This document shows, in pieces, positions 27,546 through 35,119 of a stretch of DNA of 57,386 nucleotides (the stretch's first letter is position 1; every line of letters starts with the position of its first letter). Origin of the DNA: Firmicutes bacterium AF25-13AC (GTDB lineage: Bacteria > Bacillota > Clostridia > Lachnospirales > Lachnospiraceae); assembly GCA_003478935.1 (NCBI GenBank), contig QUFP01000031.1, positions 1 through 57,386 on the forward strand, written 5' to 3'. The notes under the pieces are model-generated. The model was not told the origin of the DNA. It saw only the letters and a program-made list of their open reading frames with translations, and searched no databases. The position numbers and the translations under genes were made by a program.

Positions 27546-28526
27546 ATGAAAAATGGAATTGTAAAATCAAAAGCTGTTACACCAACTACAGTAGCAGATA
27601 AAACTATTATGATTTTTCAACACCCAGAACTATACTTTTTTCCTCAATACAAAAATATTGTTTTTTCTCCATTTGGCGTAAGGGAGCATGGGGTTTCGTA
27701 CTGGATTTACAAAGCAATGCACTTTGCCCATATTCCTGGCTATTCTTTCTTCTGGGGCGATTGGAAAAATCATCTGAAAACAGCAAAGAAAATAATCATA
27801 TTTGATTATGGATATCAAAGAGGTATGGAAACCTATATTCACACGATTAACCCCAACTGTGAAGTCTATTTGTTTTACTGGAATATCATAACACCTAAAC
27901 GCATCAACTACAAACTGTTTACAGATAAAGAAGCTATTTATTCTACTGATCCAGCAGACTGTGAAAAATACAATTTTAAATATAATAACATGTTTTACTG
28001 TGAAAAGTACTATGAGCCTTATGAGCCATGTAAGAAAAATAAACTGTTTTTTCTCGGTGTAGATAAAGGGCGCGCCGATTTGCTGTTATGTTTAAAAGCA
28101 GTTTTTGAAGAGTCTGGCATTGAATGCGATATCCGCCTTCTTGCTTCTGGCTTAAATAAAAAAAGACGTCAAGAACTCAAAAGTATATTGACTGACAAGC
28201 GCCTTTCTTATGAGGAATACTTAACGCAGCTTCAACGATGCAGCCTTATTCTTGACATTACCCAATTTGGACAAATGGCTCCCACAATGCGAGTAATGGA
28301 AGCCATTTACTTGTCCAAGAAGCTAATCACCAATAATCGCTCACTCTCCTCTTATGATTTTTACACGGAGAATAACATTTTTATTCTACCAGATGAACAT
28401 GATGACTCATTGACTGATCAGTTAAAAGATTTTCTTGTGCGCCCATTTATGCCATATTCATATAAGATCCGCAAAAAATATGACTACTATGAATGGCAAA
28501 CCCATTTTCACACTACTATAATGTAA
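27546..28526 (+). CDS. Putative glycosyltransferase-fold protein
   Basis: This 326-residue soluble protein follows the nucleotidyltransferase by four bases. It shows alternating strands and helices. A C-terminal half with LFFLGVDKGRADL, LSYEEYLTQLQRCSLILD and PTMRVMEAIYLSKKLITNN resembles the donor-binding half of GT-B enzymes. No close family was recognised. Co-transcription with the NDP-sugar genes suggests it uses their product. Confidence 0.5.
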   Translation: MKNGIVKSKAVTPTTVADKTIMIFQHPELYFFPQYKNIVFSPFGVREHGVSYWIYKAMHFAHIPGYSFFWGDWKNHLKTAKKIIIFDYGYQRGMETYIHTINPNCEVYLFYWNIITPKRINYKLFTDKEAIYSTDPADCEKYNFKYNNMFYCEKYYEPYEPCKKNKLFFLGVDKGRADLLLCLKAVFEESGIECDIRLLASGLNKKRRQELKSILTDKRLSYEEYLTQLQRCSLILDITQFGQMAPTMRVMEAIYLSKKLITNNRSLSSYDFYTENNIFILPDEHDDSLTDQLKDFLVRPFMPYSYKIRKKYDYYEWQTHFHTTIM

Positions 28527-28583
28527 CATTTTATTCCCTACACTACTACAATGTTCTGTATTCACAAATTTAACAAAAAACAC

Positions 28584-28611
28584 TTGACAGCATCTTTTTC
28601 TGTATTACAAT
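28584..28611 (+). promoter_or_regulatory. Promoter of leader-family gene A3
   Basis: -35 TTGACA (28584-28589), a 16-base spacer and -10 TACAAT (28606-28611), about 95 bases ahead of the start at 28705. Confidence 0.7.
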
Positions 28612-28704
28612 ATAAATATAGTAAATTTAAACGATAAAAAAGACCAATAACATTTTTATTATTATTTATTACGCCGCTGACAAAAGCGACAGCATGGAGT
28701 TTTT

Positions 28705-29010
28705 ATGAATCAATATGTAAAGCCTACTATCTCAATCGCCTCTGGAATCACTGAAGGAATTTACACTGCTAGTGGTGTTACACCAAATGCAATTACATTA
28801 GGTGCATTAGAAGTCATTGCTGATTGGGGGACAAACGGACAAGTTAAATTTATCGCTGATTTTTCCGCGTTATCTAACAGATGTCCATTAACATTAACTG
28901 TAACCTTCAATGCAACAATATCTAATGCTTGGGGTGGTGGTTGCAATTCAGGAAAGCCAAACGGAAATACTTCTTGTTTCAAATGGGAAAATGGGGGTTC
29001 ACTTAGATAA
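28705..29010 (+). pseudogene. Leader-family protein A3, truncated by a mobile element
   Basis: This 101-residue ORF has the shared N-terminal block: Y4-x-x-P7, then GITEGIYTASG (14-24). Its body matches A1 (WGTNG; LTLTVTFN aligned with TLNITFN). It has three Cys that A1 lacks. The reading stops at KWENGGSLR, about 25 residues short of A1, where host-like AT-rich DNA gives way to GC-rich transposon sequence. The final codons and the TAA come from the element end. Loss of the C-terminal strands probably inactivates it. The ribosome site is CATGGAG. Confidence 0.75.
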
Positions 29011-29608
29011 AGATACCACATCAATCCCACGCTGACTTTTGCTCAACCGATACAGCCGGAGGGCTGGATAACAAGAAAAGGCGGTATGCGCCCCGTGGAG
29101 GGGTAGCGTACCGCCTTTTCTTGTGGGGGTTTCCAAAGGGGGCAACGCCCCCATTTGGCACACGACTTTGCGAAGCAAAGTGTAGTGTGTTATACGCTCT
29201 GTCGGCGTTGCCGTGAAAATGCCGTTGCCGCCGGGGAGGGCAAGGGCATTTGAAGCGGCAGGAAAACAGGGCTATGCTTGCGTGGCGTGGAGCTGTAAGC
29301 ACAGGTCTGGTTTCAACAGCAGACTGGGCGTATATGAAAGCCCCCGTCCCTCGTCCTACGCTCCGACTTGTGGACAAAGTGTCCCGAAGTTGTGGCCACA
29401 CTCCCGGAAAAGTAGCAGGACAGCGGGCAACCGTCAAGGCTGAAATGAACGGGTTTGCACCCGACCTTGACCGTCACCCGCCGTCCCACTGAATGGGTGG
29501 ACAAGGAGGCCAATCCCTCAAAGTGCTTGTCCGCGCTCTTTCTGATTTTGAGGTATTCAGTTTTTCAAAATTGAATAATCAAAATAAATTTTTTCGATTG
29601 AAAAAATT
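29011..29608. other. Non-coding end region of the transposon with several hairpins
   Basis: No convincing gene is present. A 15-base perfect inverted repeat (29072-29086 with 29109-29123) is a likely bidirectional terminator. A GGGGGC/GCCCCC hairpin follows at about 29,136-29,150, and an ACTTTGC/GCAAAGT hairpin at about 29,166-29,182. ACTTGTGGACAAAGTGTCC at about 29,366 has a near copy at 32,287. An imperfect repeat of CCGTCAAGG lies at about 29,430-29,475. Confidence 0.55.
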
Positions 29609-30475
29609 TTATTTGTTATCATCTTCAATGCCATATTTTTTCTTTTGCCGAATCACATAATTACTGATTTTTTCATCATATAGTGGATACTGGTAATCCA
29701 ACTGGCATGCCACTTCTGACGAAACCTCCCGGAACAATGCCATACATTGTTCAAAGGATTCCCACATATGGGGATAGGAATCCATATTATAAGTGGACAT
29801 AAGTCGTTCCCACAATTCCTCTGGGACATATTGCTTCATAAATTTATAGTTTTTTCCCAAACTGAAATGAAATCCCTGTTTGATACCAATCAGCCAGGAA
29901 ATCATGCGAAGCAATTCTTTTCGTACTATATCATTCATATGGTCAATAGCAAAAAGAATTTCTTTGCGGCATAAGCCCTTTACTACATATGTTGTAGTAT
30001 TCCAAAATTCATTACAGCAATCGTCAAACATTCTTTGAGTAGGCTTCTGCAAGTGGTAGTCTATATCCGTTGGTATTGGCGGCTTTACGATACGGTTGTC
30101 TTTATCCAACAGTAACTTTACCAGTTTATCCCATGTAAAATACTCGTCTATCAGTTCCAGCGGCAGCAAAGTTAAATCTATCTTAACATCATCAGTAAAC
30201 AGCATTAAATATGAAAATCCCTTTTCTACAGCTGGAAATAATTCCATATCTTCCGGCTTTTGCAGAATCAACCTTTCACCAAATATATCTAGCCATTTAT
30301 CATCACTTGTGAAGCTGTCCATATCCGTAACAAAAAAAGTAATATCAAAATCCTGAAAATCATCAGGCGGAATATTTGTATTTGTTCTAGATCCTTCCAA
30401 AGTAACCATGCGAATGCGTTTGTCTGTTTTTGCAAAATTCAAAACAATATCATAAACTTCCTTTTCTGATCTCAT
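29609..30475 (-). CDS. Aminoglycoside 6-adenylyltransferase ANT(6)
   Basis: This 288-residue enzyme adenylates streptomycin at O-6. Motifs include VTLEGSRTNTNIP with the Gly-Ser of the nucleotidyltransferase fold, FQDFDITFFV with the metal-binding DxD pattern, KIDLTLLP, FDDCCNEFWN and GLCRKEILFAIDH. By memory it looks closer to the ANT(6)-Ib type than to ANT(6)-Ia. The start is ATG 30475, with GGAGGAGATAAAA upstream; the earlier in-frame TTG at 30490 is within the ribosome site. The gene is AT-rich compared with the flanking transposon, as for recently captured cargo. Confidence 0.9.
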   Translation of the reverse strand: MRSEKEVYDIVLNFAKTDKRIRMVTLEGSRTNTNIPPDDFQDFDITFFVTDMDSFTSDDKWLDIFGERLILQKPEDMELFPAVEKGFSYLMLFTDDVKIDLTLLPLELIDEYFTWDKLVKLLLDKDNRIVKPPIPTDIDYHLQKPTQRMFDDCCNEFWNTTTYVVKGLCRKEILFAIDHMNDIVRKELLRMISWLIGIKQGFHFSLGKNYKFMKQYVPEELWERLMSTYNMDSYPHMWESFEQCMALFREVSSEVACQLDYQYPLYDEKISNYVIRQKKKYGIEDDNK

Positions 30476-30490
30476 TTTTATCTCCTCCAA

Positions 30491-30658
30491 TTATTGAAAT
30501 AGGTGTGAAGCCATTTTAGGGCTTTCCCGCCTTGATTACCCTTTAGCAAAGACGGGCGGGACTGTCAACGGCGGCGCATGAAATGCGCCGTTCATCTTGA
30601 CCGTTGACTGGCTCGGCTGGCTTTGCTATCTCTCGATAAATTGTACCGAAATATTGAA
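30491..30658. other. Spacer with nested inverted repeats
   Basis: GTCAACGG (30564-30571) and CCGTTGAC (30601-30608) bracket a hairpin GGCGCAT-GAA-ATGCGCC. This may end the tag transcript or mark a cassette border between the two AT-rich cargo genes. Confidence 0.4.
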
Positions 30659-31228
30659 TTATTCTGGTACATACAAATAGCAACCTTTCACATGGTCATT
30701 TACAATTCCGATTGCCTGCATATACGCATATATAATCGTGCTGCCTACAAACTTAAAGCCTCGTTTTTTTAAGTCTTTACTGATTCTATCTGAAAGTGGC
30801 GTTGTTGCAGGAATGTCCGCTTCCGATTTGAAATGATTATGAATCGGTCTATTCTTAACATAAGACCAAATAAACTTATCAAAACTTCCGTATTCTTCTT
30901 GGATTTTGATAAATTGCTGTGCGTTTGTGATTGTCGACTTAATTTTTAATCTATTGCGAACAATATTGGGATTTTGCATTAACTCATCAATTTTAGTTTC
31001 GTCATAGAGAGCAATTTTTTGATAATCAAACTCGTTGAAGGCTTCCTTAAATGCAGCTCTTTTATTTAATATCGTCAGCCATGATAATCCGGCTTGCATA
31101 CCTTCAAGAACCAACATTTCAAATAGTTTTCTATCATCATGAACGGGCTTTCCCCATTCCCCATCATGGTATTCTTTATAGAGTTCTGTGGTTGCCCACG
31201 AACATCTTTCTCTATCGTCTTTCTTCAT
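30659..31228 (-). CDS. tag: DNA-3-methyladenine glycosylase I
   Basis: This 189-residue protein has the Tag hallmarks: CSWATTELYKEYHDGEWG near the N-terminus with the zinc-binding Cys, EGMQAGLSWLTIL, and GFKFVGSTIIYAYMQAIGIVNDH with a C-terminal Cys/His cluster. It excises 3-methyladenine from alkylated DNA. Length is normal for the family. It sits next to ant(6) and shares its AT-rich composition, so it is probably part of the captured cargo. Confidence 0.9.
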   Translation of the reverse strand: MKKDDRERCSWATTELYKEYHDGEWGKPVHDDRKLFEMLVLEGMQAGLSWLTILNKRAAFKEAFNEFDYQKIALYDETKIDELMQNPNIVRNRLKIKSTITNAQQFIKIQEEYGSFDKFIWSYVKNRPIHNHFKSEADIPATTPLSDRISKDLKKRGFKFVGSTIIYAYMQAIGIVNDHVKGCYLYVPE

Positions 31229-31266
31229 GGTATCCTCCGTTTGTAAAATTTGTTTTTGTCGCCCAC

Positions 31267-32066
31267 TTATTTTCTCCCCCGCTGGGGCTTTGGATTTTTC
31301 AGCAAGTCAGACTTTTGTGCAATTCTTTTTAGCCATTTCTTTTCTTCCTCGGACAGCTTCTTATAATTCAGTTTGAGCCGCTTGCAGATAAACATCATAG
31401 CCGCCTGCTCCGGGTCGCTGTCCTCTTTAGCGGTTTCCTCGGCTGCCTGCAAAAAATCTTCCAGTGGGCTATCCTCCGGGACGCTGAAAAAATCGTCCCT
31501 GTGGGCTTCCCGCAGGTCAAGGGCTATACCGTTCATGTCCTGCTGTATCACATAGCGGCAAAAGCTGTCGTCGTCAATATGGGCGGCGATAAGCTGTCTT
31601 AACTGCGGATCGGTCAAGCCGGGATTGTACTGCTTCATAATGGTTGCGCTCATAGTGTCCACTATGGCGTTTACGGTCTGCACCTGCTTCACCGCCACGC
31701 CGTTCACATAGATTTCAAGGTCAGCCATGAGCCGGGGAAAATCCGGGTGCGCCGCCAGCTCACACAAGAGGGAATTATCCACCCTCCCGCTTTTCAACAG
31801 TTCAATCATTTCATCACTCAAACGCAGGTCTGCAAGGTCGGCATTTGGGTGATTTTTTGTTTCCGACAGCCCCAGCAGATAATCGGCGGTCACATCGTAA
31901 AACTTCGCCAGCTTGATAAGGGCATAGTGCTGATGTCCTTGAAGTCCTCCGCTTCATAGCTTCCCAACGCAGACTTGGAGAGGTGTGTCTGCTCCGCAAG
32001 CTGTTCCAGTGTCAGCCTACGCTCCACACGCAGGTCTTTCAATCGTTCTTGTATGGATAATTCCAT
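31267..32066 (-). pseudogene. XRE-family regulator with single-base frameshift
   Basis: The start ATG at 32066 (GGAGGGAGAGC upstream) opens an HTH domain (LSIQERLKDLRVERRLTLEQLAEQTHLSKSALGSYE). After KDIS the frame ends early. The other frame gives YALIKLAKFYDVTADYLLGLSE, the usual continuation, then about 190 residues to 31267. One C appears lost in ATCAGCACTAT; restoring it rebuilds a regulator of about 265 residues. It probably represses transposon genes. Either it is inactive or the lesion is a base-call error. Confidence 0.75.
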
Positions 32067-32509
32067 GCTCTCCCTCCTTGTCTGCAAATATCATTTTTAT
32101 TATACCACAATTCCGAAAGCGTGGAAATAGCCTGTTTTTTAAGCCGATTTCCTACCTCTTGGATATACGGGACGGACGGTCATTTAGGTGTAGACTTAGG
32201 TTAGTTCATCGATGGACAGCACCTTGAAAACAGAATGACCGTCCGAAAAGGAATACCCCGGCTGGGGAAGCACCGCAAGGAGCCGGACTTCGGGACAAAA
32301 TGTCCCGAAGTTGCGGGGAGCGTGCTAACGCCGGAACACGCCGCTATTGTCGGGGCCCCCGCAAAGCCGCATGGCTTTGTGGGGAGAGGAGGAGCAGCGG
32401 AGCGAGTGAGTTTTGCCGCTTGCGGCGAAACGAGCGATACGCAGCTTGCGAGAGAGGCAGGAAGCCTTTTCGGGAGGAACGGCAACGGAAAGCAAAATGG
32501 AGGGAACGC
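32067..32509. other. Non-coding region with inverted repeats upstream of the Cys-rich VLP gene
   Basis: GGACGGTCATT (32174-32184) is repeated inverted at 32234-32244. An 11-base stem ACTTCGGGACA/TGTCCCGAAGT lies at 32287-32311. The rest (32,320-32,500) is GC-rich with no supported gene. The long antisense ORF across it shows no family features. Confidence 0.5.
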
Positions 32510-32923
32510 ATGAGAGATAACCCCTATAAAGACTTGCCGCCGCTGGAACGCAGGCCGGACGGTTCCCTTTACCGCATGACACCGGCGCAGAGGAAACAGG
32601 CGGCCAGCCTGATACGCCGGGAGTGCTGTTGCTGTGAGGACGGCAACTGCATTGTCCTTGACGATGGGGACACCTGCACCTGCCCGCAGACGATTTCTTT
32701 CTCGGTCTGCTGTAAGTGGTTCCGCTGGTCGGTCTTGCCGCTGGACGGAACGCTGGAAGCGGAGATTTTCCGGGATAGGGACTTGAAACGCTGTGCGGTC
32801 TGCGGCGGCGTGTTCGTCCCCAAATCCAACCGGGCAAAATACTGCCCCGGCTGTGCCGCCAGAGTTCACAGGCGACAGAAAACAGAAAGTGAACGGAAAA
32901 GGAGGTCTGCTGTGGACAGTTAG
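32510..32923 (+). CDS. Cysteine-rich VLP-domain protein
   Basis: This 137-residue basic protein has a Cys cluster (ECCCCEDGNC...CTCPQ) and a C-terminal zinc-ribbon-like pair CAVCGGVFVPKSNRAKYCPGC. It matches the small Cys-rich VLP proteins of Clostridial mobile elements, whose function is unknown. The start is ATG 32510, behind GGAGGGAACGC; the longer upstream frame is GC-rich non-coding DNA. A homolog lies at 46,253. Confidence 0.8.
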   Translation: MRDNPYKDLPPLERRPDGSLYRMTPAQRKQAASLIRRECCCCEDGNCIVLDDGDTCTCPQTISFSVCCKWFRWSVLPLDGTLEAEIFRDRDLKRCAVCGGVFVPKSNRAKYCPGCAARVHRRQKTESERKRRSAVDS

Positions 32924-32966
32924 GAGCGAAAAAAGCCTTGATTTATCAGGCTTTACAAGCCCCAAA

Positions 32967-33024
32967 CCGGGGCGGGTGGTATAAAGTATCGCCCGCCCCG
33001 GAAAACGGGCTTCTAACCGTCCAC
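32967..33024 (+). repeat. Inverted repeat and conserved cis element ahead of the repA-like gene
   Basis: CCGGGGCGGG (32967-32976) and CCCGCCCCGG (32992-33001) form a perfect 10-base inverted repeat. The stretch ATAAAGTAT...CTTCTAACCGTCCAC (32981-33024) is closely matched at 42495-42539 in the ICE. It may be an origin or a recombinase/relaxase site. Confidence 0.45.
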
Positions 33025-33034
33025 AAAACGCACT

Positions 33035-33430
33035 ATGACAAATACCATCTATATCCATCAGCCGGAAAAGGCGTTCAGCTTCACCCGGCTCCCGAATTTC
33101 CTCTTTGAAGCCCCCACATTCAAGGCCCTGTCTAACGAGGCAAAGGTACTGTACGCCTTTATCCTGCGCCGGACAGAGTTATCCCGCAAGAATGGGTGGG
33201 CGGATGACTGCGGACGGGTTTTCCTGTATTACCCTATCTGTGAAGTGGTTGACCTGCTCCACTGTGGGCGGCAGAAAGCGGTGAACACCCTGCGGGAACT
33301 GCAATACGCCGGACTGGTGGAGATCCAGAAGCAGGGCTGTGGAAAACCCAACCGCATTTTTCCAAAATCCTATGAAGCGGTTCCAAACACCGACTTCAAG
33401 AAATCCGGTTCTGGTACGCCGGAGGACTGA
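33035..33430 (+). CDS. RepA_N-like replication initiator, short form
   Basis: This 131-residue protein has the RepA_N domain: FSFTRLPNFLFEAPTFKALSN, LYAFILRRTELSRKNGW, and CGRQKAVNTLRELQYAGLVE, a winged helix. Full-length relatives are about twice as long. The stop at 33430 falls in a run of related codons followed by a repeated GAAGTACG(A/G)AAACCG, so the C-terminus may be naturally short or lost. Confidence 0.7.
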   Translation: MTNTIYIHQPEKAFSFTRLPNFLFEAPTFKALSNEAKVLYAFILRRTELSRKNGWADDCGRVFLYYPICEVVDLLHCGRQKAVNTLRELQYAGLVEIQKQGCGKPNRIFPKSYEAVPNTDFKKSGSGTPED

Positions 33431-33612
33431 AAACCGTACCCATGAAGTACGGAAACCGCCCCCTTGAAGTACGAAAACCGGACGGTATATAGAAATACAA
33501 AGATAAAAAGATTGATTTATATTCTATCCATTCCAATCCTATCCGAGCTATTTTCTGCGGGATTTTCCCTGTGGAAAACCCCGGATAGGAAAGGAATGGG
33601 GAAAGGAGCAGA

Positions 33613-34557
33613 ATGGCACAACACGCAATTTTACGGTTTGAGAAGCACAAGGGCAACCCGGCAAGGCCGCTGGAAGCCCATCACGAAAGACAGAAAGAAC
33701 AGTATGCCAGCAATCCCGACATTGACACAAGCCGGAGCAAATACAACTTCCATATCGTCAAGCGGTCGGGACGCTATTACCACTTCATTCAGAGCCGTAT
33801 CGAGCAGGCCGGATGCCGGACAAGGAAAGACAGTACACGGTTTGTCGATACGCTGATAACCGCCAGCCCGGAGTTTTTCAAGGGGAAATCCCCAAAGGAG
33901 ATACAGGCGTTCTTCCAAAGGGCGTCGGACTTCCTCATTGGCCGGGTAGGACGGGAAAATATCGTGTCGGCGGTGGTACACATGGACGAGAAAACGCCCC
34001 ACCTGCATTTGACCTTTGTTCCGCTGACAAAGGACAACCGCCTGTGCGCTAAAGAGATTATCGGCAACCGGGCAAACCTGACGAAGTGGCAGGACGATTT
34101 TCACGCCTATATGGTGGTGAAATATCCCGACTTGGAGCGTGGGGAGAGTGCCAGCAAGACAGGCCGGAAGCATATCCCCACCCGGCTTTTCAAACAGGCG
34201 GTTTCCCTCTCCAAACAGGCCAGAGCCATTGAAGCCGCCCTTGACGGCATTAACCCGCTGAACGCCGGAAAGAAGAAAGAGGAAGCCCTTGCCATGCTGA
34301 AAAAGTGGTTTCCGCAAATGGAGAACTTCTCCGGGCAACTGAAAAAGTACAAGGTCACAATCAATGATCTGTTGGCGGAGAATGAGAAGTTGGAAGCAAG
34401 GGCAAAGGCCAGCGAAAAAGGAAAGATGAAAGATACGATGGAACGGGCAAAGCTGAAAAGCGAACTGGACAATTTACAGCGGCTGGTTGACCGTATCCCG
34501 CCGGATATACTGGCGGAACTGAAACGGCAGCAGCGGCACACGGTAAAGGAAAGGTGA
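33613..34557 (+). CDS. MobV/Pre-type relaxase (mobilization protein)
   Basis: This 314-residue protein has the Mob/Pre N-terminal domain, with the histidine motif VHMDEKTPHLHLTFVP at about 125-140, HAILRFEKHKG near the N-terminus and a coiled-coil C-terminus. It would nick the transfer origin of the mobilizable transposon and use another element's conjugation machinery. The start has AAAGGAGCAG upstream. The TnpZ protein of Tn4451 is of this type. Confidence 0.88.
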   Translation: MAQHAILRFEKHKGNPARPLEAHHERQKEQYASNPDIDTSRSKYNFHIVKRSGRYYHFIQSRIEQAGCRTRKDSTRFVDTLITASPEFFKGKSPKEIQAFFQRASDFLIGRVGRENIVSAVVHMDEKTPHLHLTFVPLTKDNRLCAKEIIGNRANLTKWQDDFHAYMVVKYPDLERGESASKTGRKHIPTRLFKQAVSLSKQARAIEAALDGINPLNAGKKKEEALAMLKKWFPQMENFSGQLKKYKVTINDLLAENEKLEARAKASEKGKMKDTMERAKLKSELDNLQRLVDRIPPDILAELKRQQRHTVKER

Positions 34558-34629
34558 TAGATATAAGCAGAAATTTTCGCCGCCTTTGTGCGGCATTGTA
34601 CCTTGAAAACTGAATATGGAGGACACTGG

Positions 34630-34824
34630 ATGGCAAAAAGCGAAAGCGATATTTTTACACCCCGGACAGGGCAGGTCATACAAGCAGAGAACGGCACGCA
34701 GTATTTTGTATGTGGGAACAACCGTATAAAAATCTCCGAACACTTCGCCGCAGGCGGGAAGCCCCTCGGTGATCTGATTGTAGATGTGGTGCGGCATACC
34801 GCAGAAAAAGCCGCTTCAACCTGA
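34630..34824 (+). CDS. Small transposon-encoded protein
   Basis: This 64-residue soluble protein contains FTPRTGQVIQAENGTQYFVC and RIKISEHFAAGGKPLGDLI. The start is ATG 34630, chosen because GGAGG lies just upstream. It lies between the relaxase and recombinase genes. Its family role is unknown; a regulatory or recombination-directing function would fit the position. Confidence 0.65.
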   Translation: MAKSESDIFTPRTGQVIQAENGTQYFVCGNNRIKISEHFAAGGKPLGDLIVDVVRHTAEKAAST

Positions 34825-34923
34825 TAGCCCATCATTGATAACACGCCCACGCTTATGATATAATTGCCATAGAGCAAAAGTATTGTAAGCGTGGGTTGTT
34901 TCTTTAGAAGGAGGATTTTAACG

Positions 34924-35113
34924 GTGAAACAACCTTACAATACTACGATTTACAACACGGCGCTTTATATGAGATTGAGCCGGGACGATGAACTGCAAGG
35001 AGAAAGCGGGAGTATTCAGACACAACGCATGATGCTCCGGCAATATGCCGCCGAGCATGGCCTGAATGTCATAGATGAATATATCGACGATGGATGGTCT
35101 GGAACGAACTTTG
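34924..35113 (+). pseudogene. Large serine recombinase (TnpX/TndX-like), interrupted
   Basis: From GTG 34924 (GGAGG nine bases upstream) the ORF shows the catalytic N-terminus: ALYMRLSRDDELQGESGSIQTQ with the catalytic Ser, then DEYIDDGWSGTNF. At the codon expected to be Asp, the frame runs into the end of the inner ICE and stops at TAG 35127. The rest of the gene should lie beyond the right end of the ICE, outside the window. Confidence 0.85.
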
Positions 35114-35119
35114 CTGGGG

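Larger units (their letters stand above)
28991..35113 (+). mobile_element. Left part of a Tn4451-like mobilizable transposon inserted in gene A3
   Basis: A sharp rise in GC starts at about 28,991-29,003 inside gene A3. The element carries ant(6), tag, an XRE regulator, a Cys-rich VLP protein, a RepA-like protein, a MobV relaxase and, at its right, a large serine recombinase gene. That gene set recalls the Tn4451 family (TnpX plus the Mob-like TnpZ). The recombinase gene is interrupted by an ICE at about 35,113, so the right end of this element lies beyond the window. The end motif GGGGTT...TTAGATA resembles that of the inner ICE. Confidence 0.65.

Noticed and set aside
29021..29437. 138-residue minus-strand ORF at the transposon end
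   Set aside because: Composition is GC-rich and repetitive, it overlaps hairpins, and it has no family motif or ribosome site.
32201..33058. 285-residue minus-strand ORF
   Set aside because: It lies antisense to the Cys-rich VLP gene and a non-coding zone, and its product is low complexity; a shadow frame of GC-rich DNA.
33631..34338. 235-residue minus-strand ORF
   Set aside because: It is fully antisense to the MobV relaxase, which has clear motifs.
34107..34877. 256-residue minus-strand ORF
   Set aside because: It is antisense to the relaxase and small transposon gene, with no recognisable domain.
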